NCBI RefSeq assembly: GCF_014844075.1
Contig: NZ_CP062165.1
Location: 2,976,001-3,040,000, forward strand
Direction of reading: 5' to 3'
Source of the DNA: Paenibacillus sp. JNUCC-31
GTDB taxonomy: Bacteria > Bacillota > Bacilli > Paenibacillales > Paenibacillaceae
DNA length: 64,000 nucleotides
The notes beneath the pieces were generated by a model, which did no database searches, was not told the DNA's origin, and worked only from the letters and a program-made list of their open reading frames with translations. The position numbers and the translations under genes are program-made. Shown here piece after piece: positions 26,883 to 33,945 of this stretch (position 1 is its first letter; each line of letters begins with the position of its first letter).

Positions 26883-27158
26883 CTACCCTCCCGAACTGCG
26901 GAAGAAGCTGCCAAAGCCGCTCGATTTTGAACTGGATTTGCTGTAAGAGCTGCTGTCCTTATTGCTCCGATAGGATGATCCGCCACCGTAGTAATAGTGC
27001 CCACTGCTGGAGTCATATTCGCATCCGGTATCGTATTCCGGGTCACATTCGTCGCTATTGCTGCTACAACCGGCTAATACAGCTGGAACCGCAAGCATTA
27101 GCGAGAAGGCAACCAGCTTGGCGCGTGATCCGGGTTTGGGTTTGGGATTTTCTTCCAT
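26883..27158 (-). CDS. Small Ser/Gly/Tyr-rich putative lipoprotein
   Basis: A 91-residue protein. A charged N-terminus (MEENPKPKPGSRAKL) precedes a hydrophobic stretch ending in a lipobox-like VLAGCSSN, so it may be exported and lipidated at Cys30. The rest is low-complexity: an acidic section with Cys (SDECDPEYDTGCEYD), then Ser/Gly/Tyr-rich repeats ending in SGFGSFFRSSGG. I recognise no domain. It overlaps the stop of the upstream gene by one base and precedes the ATP-grasp gene by five bases, so it belongs to that operon; the flexible tail with a Gly-rich end could be a substrate of the ligase, but that is speculation. Confidence 0.7.
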   Translation of the reverse strand: MEENPKPKPGSRAKLVAFSLMLAVPAVLAGCSSNSDECDPEYDTGCEYDSSSGHYYYGGGSSYRSNKDSSSYSKSSSKSSGFGSFFRSSGG

Positions 27159-27691
27159 TACAGATCCACCTCCTTCATAAAAAACAACACTTTCTTGCGA
27201 TCCGCATCCAGCACGGAATACACAAATTCATAGGTCGTACCGCCCCGGACCATGTAATGGTCCAGCAGCTGCTCGGCAAGCTCCATCGTGTACGATGAGG
27301 ATTCTGCCAAATCCAATTCCTGAAATGCACTCCCATTCCACAGCATATATTCCGCACTGTACATAGAGGACATTTTGCACATTGCCAGTGCAGCATCCGC
27401 AATCGCTGTACCGTATTCTGCAGGTTTTTGATTGTCATACTCGGTCACGTAGACTGCATGCTCCCGACGATCCCCACATTCATTGGACAGATGCGCCCAT
27501 AGCTTATTTTTCATCAGGGTAGCATCGACCAGCTTGCGCATGAACAGCTCATCGCGAGTAACCGACACCTGCTCCAGTACCCCCGTCTCCACCTGCCGGT
27601 CATCCGACCAGTTCCGATAAGTCAATGAATAATAAATAACGATAACCTGCCTTTCTGTGAGCTCTAAGAGGAGCCGTTTCAATACACACAA
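27158..27691 (-). CDS. Hypothetical protein, first gene of the DUF350/ATP-grasp operon
   Basis: A 177-residue soluble protein with no signal peptide or membrane helix and no domain I recognise. Sequence features include ERQVIVIYYSLTYRNWSDDR at the start and an acidic C-terminus (VLFFMKEVDL). The ATG at 27691 lacks a clear ribosome site; an alternative start near VIVIYYSL (behind AGAAAGGCAGG) is possible but would need a non-standard codon. Its stop overlaps the start of the small lipoprotein, and it leads the operon ending in DUF350 and perhaps the nucleoside hydrolase. The function is unknown. Confidence 0.65.
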   Translation of the reverse strand: MCVLKRLLLELTERQVIVIYYSLTYRNWSDDRQVETGVLEQVSVTRDELFMRKLVDATLMKNKLWAHLSNECGDRREHAVYVTEYDNQKPAEYGTAIADAALAMCKMSSMYSAEYMLWNGSAFQELDLAESSSYTMELAEQLLDHYMVRGGTTYEFVYSVLDADRKKVLFFMKEVDL

Positions 27692-27793
27692 ACGTATTTA
27701 ACGCATGAGAAGGAAAAAAGTTACACTATTCCCGATGACATGTAAAAAAGAACAGGTTACCGATCTCGTTCCCAGAGTATGGGACTCAAGCGT

Positions 27794-27987
27794 TAACGAA
27801 TCTCACCAGCCTTACATGGTGATTACATGTGAAATACAGATTTTAGCGAACCTGAGAGATGCTATTACGGAAAAAAAACGGCCTAAAACAACGATAATAT
27901 CCACTTCATGAGGGATTAACATCTCTGTGGTTCATTAGATATTCGATGTGTGGATTTTGAAGCCAATAGGATCTCCTCGGTTCGTTA
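27794..27987. repeat. Intergenic 4-unit repeat module, copy 1
   Basis: The 480 bases between the operon start at 27691 and the ABC-F stop at 28173 hold no gene but a patterned repeat. Four units of about 25 bases related to TAACGAACCgnGGAGATGCT occur: forward at 27794 and 27844 (50 bp apart), then inverted ending at 27937 and 27987 (50 bp apart). Units two and three can pair to form a long imperfect stem around a 45-base loop. The same layout is repeated at 40222-40413. Some units are degenerate (the first most). Function unknown; it could be a mobile or structural intergenic element. Confidence 0.75.
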
Positions 27988-28046
27988 GAATGTCGGATAC
28001 TTGAATCCGTTGAATCATTGGGAGTCGTCCCTGAAGCGCAAAAAAA

Positions 28047-28080
28047 CTGTCCCAAAGCCAATGCATGACTTATGAGACAG
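28047..28080 (-). terminator. Terminator of the ABC-F gene
   Basis: On the minus strand CTGTCTC and GGGACAG pair around a 20-base loop and are followed by seven T, about 95 bases after the ABC-F stop codon. Confidence 0.7.
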
Positions 28081-28103
28081 CCTCCTTGCTTGCTCAAGAT
28101 GCT

Positions 28104-28142
28104 AGCTCCTATTCTATTCCTATTGCTATTGCTGTTTCTGTT
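28104..28142. repeat. Short 6-bp-period low-complexity tract
   Basis: A CTATTC/CTATTG/CTGTTG-type tract of imperfect 6-bp units lies just after the ABC-F stop (on its downstream side). It is not part of an evident coding frame and may be a slippage-prone tract. Confidence 0.5.
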
Positions 28143-28172
28143 GCCAATGCCCTTCCAGCTTACACGTATGGT

Positions 28173-30164
28173 TTATAATTCGGCCCACTGGGCGAGCAGT
28201 TCATTGTATTCCGCCGACAGTTGCTCTCGCTCATTCCACATCTGTTCCAAAGCAAGCGGATCATTCGCCACCGTTTCGAGCTGTTGATCCAGTTCCCGGA
28301 GCCGGGTCTCCAGGTGTGCCATGACCTGCTCCAGTTTCTCCGCAGTACGCTCGCTGTCACGGCTCTTTCCAGTGTTCCCAGCCTGGAAGAAGGATGGATT
28401 GTTCAGCTTGCCTGATCCCGCCGCAGCCGCAGTCCCGTGAGAAGAAACTCCTGATCCTGCCCCAGCGGCAGTGCCCCGGGGTGACGCCTCGGCTCCTGCT
28501 GTAGCCTGATTTGCCGCGGCTGCGTGGGCTTGCAGATCAAGCTTCTTCTCCCGATAGGCTTCATAATCTCCAAGATAAGCAGTCATCCGCCCATTCTCCA
28601 GTTCCCACACACGGGAAGCGAGTCGATTGACGAAGTAACGATCATGGGAAATGGCAAGCACCGTGCCCTCAAAATCAACCAGCGAATCTTCGAGTGCTTC
28701 CCTTGAAGCAATATCCAGATGGTTGGTCGGTTCATCCAGCAGCAGCACATTCGGCTTGCGCTGCACCAGCAGTGCCAGCCTTAGCCGTGTCCATTCCCCA
28801 CCAGATAACTGTCCTACCGAGCGAAATACATCTGCTCCATAGAATAGATATCGGGCCAAAATGCCGCGTGCTTCTCCTTCTTCCACGCCCGCTTCCAGAC
28901 GGAAGTACTCCAGCACATTCAGCTTCGGATTGGAAGGCTCCTCCTGCTGGGCCAGATAGCCAACATCTACACGCGCACCCCACTCCAGGTTACCTGCACT
29001 TGGTTGTTCCTCGCCCAACAGCAGCTTGAACAACGTTGTTTTGCCTGAACCATTGCGTCCAATAAGGGCAATTTTGTCGCCATATTCAAGTAATCCCGAG
29101 ACACCGCGCAGAATCTGGCGTTCTCCATAAGCCTTTTCGACTTGTTCTATCACAGCCACACGTTTTCCCGTACGGTCTGTAGGACGTACATCGAAGTCGG
29201 CGTTACGCCGCTCCAGTACCGGGCGCTTCACCTGTTCCATCCGTTCGATTGCTTTACGCATGGAAGCCGCACGCCGGAAGAACTTTTCATTGCCCCCGAC
29301 TCGGCCCCATTCTTCCAGTTGGCGGATCGTTTCTTTCATTTTTTTGATCACCTTCTGCTGCTCCTTGAACGCCTCGAATTGCTGCAGCAGTCGTTGTTCC
29401 TTCACTTTCATATATTCCGTATAACCACCAGCTGACGTCTGCGCTTCTCCATCTTCCAGCTCCAACGTCCGGGATGCTACACGGTCCAAAAAGTAGCGAT
29501 CATGTGAGATCAGGACAATCGTGCCTGTGTACTCTCTCAAAAATCCTTCCAGCCATTCCACCCGCTCCAGATCAAGGTGGTTGGTCGGCTCATCCAGCAA
29601 TAACAGATCAGGCCTTACAATTAGCTGTGAAGCCAGCACAACCCGGGTCTGTTCACCACCAGACAACGAACCAAAACGCCATCCGTAATGCTCCTTCGCA
29701 ATATCCAGACCGTCCGCCACCTGATCGATCCGGGCATCCATTTCGTATCCACCCTCACGCTCAAAATGGTCTTGCAGCGCTGCATAGCGTTTCAGCAATC
29801 GCTCCAATTGATCTGGATCGGCTGCACAGTCTGGATCGGACATCTGCTGCTCCATATCATTCATTTGACTCCGGCACGCCATAAGCTCCCTGAATCCAAG
29901 ACTCAGCACATCCAGTACCGTGTAATCATCCATTCCCTCCGGCACCTGAGCCACGTAACCGATTCGTGTATCCTTCTTGATCATCAATTGTCCTTCATCT
30001 GGCTGGCTCAGTCGTGCCAACAGCCGCATTAATGTCGTTTTGCCGCTTCCGTTGCGGCCGATCAAGGCGACCTTGTCGCCTTCCATAATTTCAAACGTAA
30101 TGCCGTCCAGCACCAAATGTGCTCCGTGGTATTGGGTCAGTTGTTGTGCGCTAATCATCATCAT
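28173..30164 (-). CDS. ABC-F family ATPase (ribosome-associated)
   Basis: A soluble protein of about 663 residues with two ABC domains and no membrane part, the ABC-F class acting on ribosomes as translation or antibiotic-protection factors. Domain 1 has IGRNGSGKTT, SLSGGEQTR and LLLLDEPTNHLDL; the inter-domain helical linker has KVIKKMKETIRQLEEWGR; domain 2 has IGRNGSGKTT, QLSGGEWTRL and LLLLDEPTNHLD. A C-terminal extension follows: an Ala/Gly/Ser-rich linker and a predicted coiled coil. The start at 30164 has GGAGGAACC upstream; the longer frame to 30209 includes it. A leader ORF and attenuator hairpin precede it, suggesting antibiotic-inducible expression. The exact subfamily (resistance or housekeeping, YdiF-like) is unresolved. 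Confidence 0.9.
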   Translation of the reverse strand: MMMISAQQLTQYHGAHLVLDGITFEIMEGDKVALIGRNGSGKTTLMRLLARLSQPDEGQLMIKKDTRIGYVAQVPEGMDDYTVLDVLSLGFRELMACRSQMNDMEQQMSDPDCAADPDQLERLLKRYAALQDHFEREGGYEMDARIDQVADGLDIAKEHYGWRFGSLSGGEQTRVVLASQLIVRPDLLLLDEPTNHLDLERVEWLEGFLREYTGTIVLISHDRYFLDRVASRTLELEDGEAQTSAGGYTEYMKVKEQRLLQQFEAFKEQQKVIKKMKETIRQLEEWGRVGGNEKFFRRAASMRKAIERMEQVKRPVLERRNADFDVRPTDRTGKRVAVIEQVEKAYGERQILRGVSGLLEYGDKIALIGRNGSGKTTLFKLLLGEEQPSAGNLEWGARVDVGYLAQQEEPSNPKLNVLEYFRLEAGVEEGEARGILARYLFYGADVFRSVGQLSGGEWTRLRLALLVQRKPNVLLLDEPTNHLDIASREALEDSLVDFEGTVLAISHDRYFVNRLASRVWELENGRMTAYLGDYEAYREKKLDLQAHAAAANQATAGAEASPRGTAAGAGSGVSSHGTAAAAGSGKLNNPSFFQAGNTGKSRDSERTAEKLEQVMAHLETRLRELDQQLETVANDPLALEQMWNEREQLSAEYNELLAQWAEL

Positions 30165-30203
30165 AATAAGGTTCCTCCTATAGGTTGGAAGATCCTGACC
30201 GCA

Positions 30204-30242
30204 ACACAAAAAGAGCCGCAGGAGGTTAGCTCCGCGGCTCTT
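30204..30242 (-). promoter_or_regulatory. Attenuator hairpin in the ABC-F leader
   Basis: On the minus strand AAGAGCCGC and GCGGCTCTT form a perfect 9-bp stem followed by TTTTTGTG, a textbook intrinsic terminator. It lies between the leader ORF stop (30263) and the ABC-F start (30164), so it would stop transcription before the gene unless the RNA refolds. Confidence 0.75.
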
Positions 30243-30262
30243 CAGAATTCAAGCAATATCGC

Positions 30263-30424
30263 TTATCGTCCGAATGAGGTCAAGGCAGGCATCTTCTCGC
30301 AAATGTTAACTTCCGTATATTCAAAATTGGACAGACTTCTCCCGTTGGTTGGAAAAGTATGAACAATGCCAGCCATAGCAATCGGCAGCTGGCTAATACG
30401 GTTGTTAAGCATCTCGTGATTCAC
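30263..30424 (-). CDS. 53-codon leader ORF upstream of the ABC-F gene
   Basis: A short ORF starting with GTG at 30424 behind a strong ribosome site, GGGAGGTGAAGACAG, and ending with TAA 20 bases before the attenuator stem. It is preceded by a plausible promoter (TTGCAG, 18-bp spacer, TATATT). The peptide begins MNHEMLNNRISQLP and has a Cys near the end (NICEKMPALTSFGR). No family is recognised. Position and layout suggest ribosome-mediated attenuation in which stalling on the leader frees the ABC-F gene from termination, as known for VmlR- and MsrD-type genes. It could instead be an independent small protein. Confidence 0.6.
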   Translation of the reverse strand: MNHEMLNNRISQLPIAMAGIVHTFPTNGRSLSNFEYTEVNICEKMPALTSFGR

Positions 30425-30533
30425 CTGTCTTCACCTCCCTTGTCATAATTAATGTCAATATATCACAGACGAATGTATTCCTGCAACCGTCTGATCGCCC
30501 AATTCACTCTTTGTAGGGTAAAACCCATTCGTT

Positions 30534-30821
30534 CTATTCGTTCCTTCTGCGCCGCCGCATAACCAGGTCCACAATAATGACCGTGATCAGGGTAAGCAAG
30601 CCGGAAGTTACAATCGATACTCCCAGCAGAGCGTAGCCGATTCCGTTCCAGCCGCCAATATCGACGCTGATCATGATAACGATGGCTCCACCCAGCAAGG
30701 CCACACAAGGCAAAATATATTGAGCCCTTTTCATCTGCCGACCTTGCAATCGATAGATGAGCCATTCAATAAGCAGCAATGCGAGCCAAATAAGGAGTAT
30801 CAATATAATAAGACCTTTCAC
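30534..30821 (-). CDS. Small three-helix membrane protein
   Basis: A 95-residue hydrophobic protein with three predicted membrane helices: residues 1-22 (MKGLIILILLIWLALLLIEW), about 38-55, and about 58-88. It ends in a strongly basic tail (MRRRRRNE), which by the positive-inside rule should be cytoplasmic. It has no recognised domain. It is on the same strand as and upstream of the ABC-F leader but has no visible link with it. Confidence 0.6.
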   Translation of the reverse strand: MKGLIILILLIWLALLLIEWLIYRLQGRQMKRAQYILPCVALLGGAIVIMISVDIGGWNGIGYALLGVSIVTSGLLTLITVIIVDLVMRRRRRNE

Positions 30822-30907
30822 TTATACGCCCCCTTCTCCTCCATACATTCCTCCGAATGACCACTGACACTCAGCATTCTGGATACGTGTAGAGTTTATC
30901 ACATAAT

Positions 30908-30952
30908 GAAGCCCTCCATTCACGATAAATCGAATTCGTGAATGAGGGCTTC
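30908..30952 (-). terminator. Terminator of the PTS/aldolase operon
   Basis: GAAGCCCTC-ATTCACG and CGTGAAT-AGGGCTTC form a long, nearly perfect stem about 65 bases after the aldolase stop. The following minus-strand sequence is only moderately T-rich. Confidence 0.65.
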
Positions 30953-31015
30953 AAGGAGGTTTCATGATATCAAATTGGCATATTTCTTAGGGATGCCTTG
31001 TTCCCTCCAACAGAC

Positions 31016-31924
31016 TCAGTAAAGGCTTACACTTTCAGCCTGGCGTTGTTCATAACGCAGTCCCTTGTATAAATCCGCTTTGCCGATCGAATTGAACAGA
31101 TTCATTTTATAGCGAATGACGCTTTGGGCCTCGGCAATGCATTCCGGATAAATGGCATTAGGGTCCCATAACTCCGTTGTACTCAAAATTTCACGAGCTT
31201 TTTTGAAGTATGAATATTTCATATCGCTGGAAATATTGATTTTACAAATACCCAGCTGAACCGAGTCGGAAACCTCCTGATCCGGGTTAGCGGACCCCCC
31301 GTGAAGAACGAGAGGGATGTCTACCAATTGATTGATTTCTCTCAGGATATCCATTTGCAGCTCCGGTTTAATATGCTTGGGATAGATACCATGGGCTGTA
31401 CCGATGGCTACTGCTAACGTGTCGATCCCCGTACGTGCCACAAAATCTTCCGCCTGAGCCGGGTCCGTGTAAGTTACTACCGATACGCCGCCTTCGATAG
31501 AGTTACCGGTCTGCCCAATTGTTCCCAATTCCCCTTCAACAGAGACGCCGACGGCGTGTGCAATTTCCACCGCCTGTTTTGTAATAGCCACATTGTCTTC
31601 ATAAGGGAGCAGGGAACCGTCAATCATGACGGAGGTGAATCCACACTTGATCGCCCGGATGATATCAGCAATGGACCCGCCATGATCAAGATGGATCACC
31701 AGTGGGACATGGCTGGCATGTGCACGCTGGCGGGCATATGCGAAAAACTCATCCGTCAAAAATTCAAGTTCCGTGGGGTGGATGGCGATGATAGCCGGTG
31801 AATTGGAATGTTCGGCCTCCTCAATCACCGCTCTCAAAAATGTACTGTCTGCCACGTTAAATGCGCCTACCGCAAATTTGTGTTCCTTGGCTACCTGTAG
31901 CAATTCCTTCATCGTAATCAACAT
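31016..31924 (-). CDS. Class II ketose-bisphosphate aldolase
   Basis: A 302-residue zinc aldolase cleaving a ketose-1,6-bisphosphate to dihydroxyacetone phosphate and an aldehyde. Zinc and active-site residues are seen in VIHLDHGGS, EGELGTIGG-like VEGELGTIGQ, GTAHGIYP and LVLHGGSANP. Length and sequence fit the FbaA/GatY/KbaY group; fructose- or tagatose-type substrate cannot be decided. It is the last gene of a fructose-type PTS operon, so it should split the phosphosugar that results after import and a further phosphorylation (the 1-phosphofructokinase is not in this window). Confidence 0.9.
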   Translation of the reverse strand: MLITMKELLQVAKEHKFAVGAFNVADSTFLRAVIEEAEHSNSPAIIAIHPTELEFLTDEFFAYARQRAHASHVPLVIHLDHGGSIADIIRAIKCGFTSVMIDGSLLPYEDNVAITKQAVEIAHAVGVSVEGELGTIGQTGNSIEGGVSVVTYTDPAQAEDFVARTGIDTLAVAIGTAHGIYPKHIKPELQMDILREINQLVDIPLVLHGGSANPDQEVSDSVQLGICKINISSDMKYSYFKKAREILSTTELWDPNAIYPECIAEAQSVIRYKMNLFNSIGKADLYKGLRYEQRQAESVSLY

Positions 31925-31962
31925 AAGTTCACATCTCCTTTGGATTAGTGTATAGATTTAGT

Positions 31963-31976
31963 GGTAAGCGCTCTCA
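31963..31976 (+). promoter_or_regulatory. Candidate cre site between IIC and aldolase
   Basis: GGTAAGCGCTCTCA matches cre consensus with two mismatches. It lies in the 64-base gap between the PTS IIC and aldolase genes. As it is inside the operon, it might act as a roadblock; this is weak. Confidence 0.3.
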
Positions 31977-31988
31977 TCTTGGTGGGCC

Positions 31989-33080
31989 TTACTCCACTTT
32001 GAACACAATGTCATCGAAGCTTACGCTTTCATCTTCCGTGTCGTCGAATTCTTCATCTATAGCCGTTACTGGCTTCTTTAATAGGGACAAGGTTATTCCA
32101 CAGATTCCGGTACCAATGAGAAGAGACAGCATAAACAGCCATGGATGCGTAAAAAGGGGGACAACGAACAATCCGCCGTGCGGCACCGGAGCCTCAACGC
32201 CCCAGATCATAATCAGACCACCTGCTATCGCTGAGCCGATGACACAGGAAGTCACCACCCGGACCAGATCCCTTGCCGCAATCGGAATCACTCCCTCCGT
32301 AACCATACAGATTCCCATCGGAAATGCAGCCTTTAACGATTCCTTTTCCGCTGCTGTGTATTTGTTTCTCGTCAGGAAGTACGATAGGGTGATCCCCAGT
32401 GGTGGAATAATCGAGCCGACAAACTTGACAGCCTCAGGCCCATAGATACCTTGGACCAGCATTCCATCGGCAAACAGCGACATCGTTTTATTAACAGGTC
32501 CTCCAAAGTCAAAGGTAGCCATCAAGCCCAGAATGGCCCCGAGCGCAAATTTGGAACCCCCCTGCATCGATTCAAGCACATGGGTGAGGCTGTCCTGCAG
32601 CCAGACAATCGGCTGACCAATAACAAGGAAGATACATAACCCGGAAATCAATGTGGCCAGAAACGGAATAACGAGGACGGGCATTAGTCCCTGCATGGAC
32701 TTTGGCAGCTTTACATATTTTCGGATGCCAAGAACGACATAACCCACGAGGAATCCTCCCAACATCCCACCGATGAACCCCGCCTGAATCTGACTGCATA
32801 TAAAACCAACAATTAATCCTGGAGCAATTCCGGGACGGTCGGAGATCGAATAAGCAATCGCTGCGCAAATTAAAGGTACAACCAGCCCCATTCCCCAACC
32901 GCCGATCTGGTTAATCATATACGGAATGGTTCCTTCCGCCTTGCCCACATCGGCTCCTCCCAATATTTGACCCAGCGCGATACACAGCCCTGAAGCAACG
33001 ATCAAAGGAATCATATAGGAAATTCCCGTTAACAAATGGCCTTTGATCACTGAACCTGCGTTATTGGATTTAGCGCTCAT
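31989..33080 (-). CDS. PTS fructose-type EIIC membrane component
   Basis: A 363-residue membrane permease of the fructose PTS family, translocating and phosphorylating the sugar with the IIA and IIB proteins. About nine helices are visible; family segments include TGISYMIPLIVASGLCIALG near the N-terminus and VPHGGLFVVP near the C-terminal part, the latter of the EIIC-Fru signature (APHGG/PHGG). It follows the IIB gene by 16 bases and precedes the aldolase. An acidic C-terminal tail (DDTEDESVSFDD) is present. Confidence 0.9.
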   Translation of the reverse strand: MSAKSNNAGSVIKGHLLTGISYMIPLIVASGLCIALGQILGGADVGKAEGTIPYMINQIGGWGMGLVVPLICAAIAYSISDRPGIAPGLIVGFICSQIQAGFIGGMLGGFLVGYVVLGIRKYVKLPKSMQGLMPVLVIPFLATLISGLCIFLVIGQPIVWLQDSLTHVLESMQGGSKFALGAILGLMATFDFGGPVNKTMSLFADGMLVQGIYGPEAVKFVGSIIPPLGITLSYFLTRNKYTAAEKESLKAAFPMGICMVTEGVIPIAARDLVRVVTSCVIGSAIAGGLIMIWGVEAPVPHGGLFVVPLFTHPWLFMLSLLIGTGICGITLSLLKKPVTAIDEEFDDTEDESVSFDDIVFKVE

Positions 33081-33096
33081 CGTCTCGCCTCCCTTT

Positions 33097-33414
33097 TTAT
33101 GAGGATACCCCTAAAGACTGCTCCACCTTTTCAATGAATTTAATCGGCGCTTTAATAACCGTTTCGGTTTTCACCCGAATGATCCGCTTGCCTTTGAACC
33201 GTTCTTCTCCGCCGATCTTGATATCTGCGGCCACAATAACAACATCAGCAGCTCTGATCTCTTCCCTGGAAAGCTCGTTTTCAGTTCCTATAGTGCCTTG
33301 GGTCTCCACTTTAATCTCATGTCCACGGGCTTTCGCACCTTTGATCAATTTTTCCTTGGCAATATACGTGTGGGCAATACCAGCAGTGCATGCGGCTACA
33401 GCTACAATGTTCAT
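33097..33414 (-). CDS. PTS fructose-type EIIB component
   Basis: A 105-residue soluble IIB protein that accepts phosphate from IIA and passes it to the sugar. The phosphorylated Cys is Cys9 in AVAACTAGIAHTYIAKEKL, the fructose-type IIB motif. Its start overlaps no neighbour; 62 bases separate it from the IIA stop. It works with the adjacent IIC and IIA. Confidence 0.92.
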   Translation of the reverse strand: MNIVAVAACTAGIAHTYIAKEKLIKGAKARGHEIKVETQGTIGTENELSREEIRAADVVIVAADIKIGGEERFKGKRIIRVKTETVIKAPIKFIEKVEQSLGVSS

Positions 33415-33477
33415 CAGTATCCCTCCAAATGATGTAGGTGTGATCCATTTAATCGAAGCCAGAAAAGTGCCTTTTTC

Positions 33478-33945
33478 CTACGATACGCTTTCCCTACGGG
33501 CAAACAGATCCATAATCCGGGCCGGATCAGGCTCATGCATCAAACGTTCCAATACCTCCTCATCAGCAAGCATGCTGGCAACCTGGACCAACAGTTTCAT
33601 GTGGGTTGTATTCCGGTCCACAAGTCGTACGGCAAACAAGATAACAACATGGACAGGTTTGCCGTCCAGGGTTTCCCATTCAAGCGGGTGCTTTGTCCGC
33701 CCGATGGTGAGCGAGGTTTTGAGAACAGCAGCCGACTTGCCATGAGGAATGGCAACATGATTCTCCAGACCGGTCTGACCTTCTCCCTCTCTTACATAAA
33801 CGTCCTTGATAAACTCCTCCTTGGAGGAAAGAGCGCCATCCTTTTCCAGCAAATCTGCCAGTTCCTCAATAGCTTCATCCTTGGTCCGAGCTTGTAGATC
33901 CAGCTTAATCAACCGTTCGTTGATAATCTTGGTTATATCCATCAT
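33478..33945 (-). CDS. PTS fructose-type EIIA component
   Basis: A IIA protein of about 155 residues of the fructose/mannitol family. The phosphorylated His lies in LENHVAIPHGKSA. It transfers phosphate from HPr to IIB. The start at 33945 (MMDITKI) is chosen since AGGAGGAGG is just upstream; the longer frame to 33987 would lie in the regulator gene. It overlaps the regulator's 3' end by 41 bases, showing that regulator and PTS genes form one unit. Confidence 0.9.
   Translation of the reverse strand: MMDITKIINERLIKLDLQARTKDEAIEELADLLEKDGALSSKEEFIKDVYVREGEGQTGLENHVAIPHGKSAAVLKTSLTIGRTKHPLEWETLDGKPVHVVILFAVRLVDRNTTHMKLLVQVASMLADEEVLERLMHEPDPARIMDLFARRESVS

Noticed and set aside
24086..27691. 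True glutathionylspermidine pathway
   Set aside because: Only the synthetase-like half is present, the amidase half is missing, and glutathione synthesis is not expected in this group of bacteria.
27794..27987. Repeat module considered as a CRISPR array
   Set aside because: Units change orientation, spacers are only about 25 bases, units are poorly conserved, and no cas gene is in the window.
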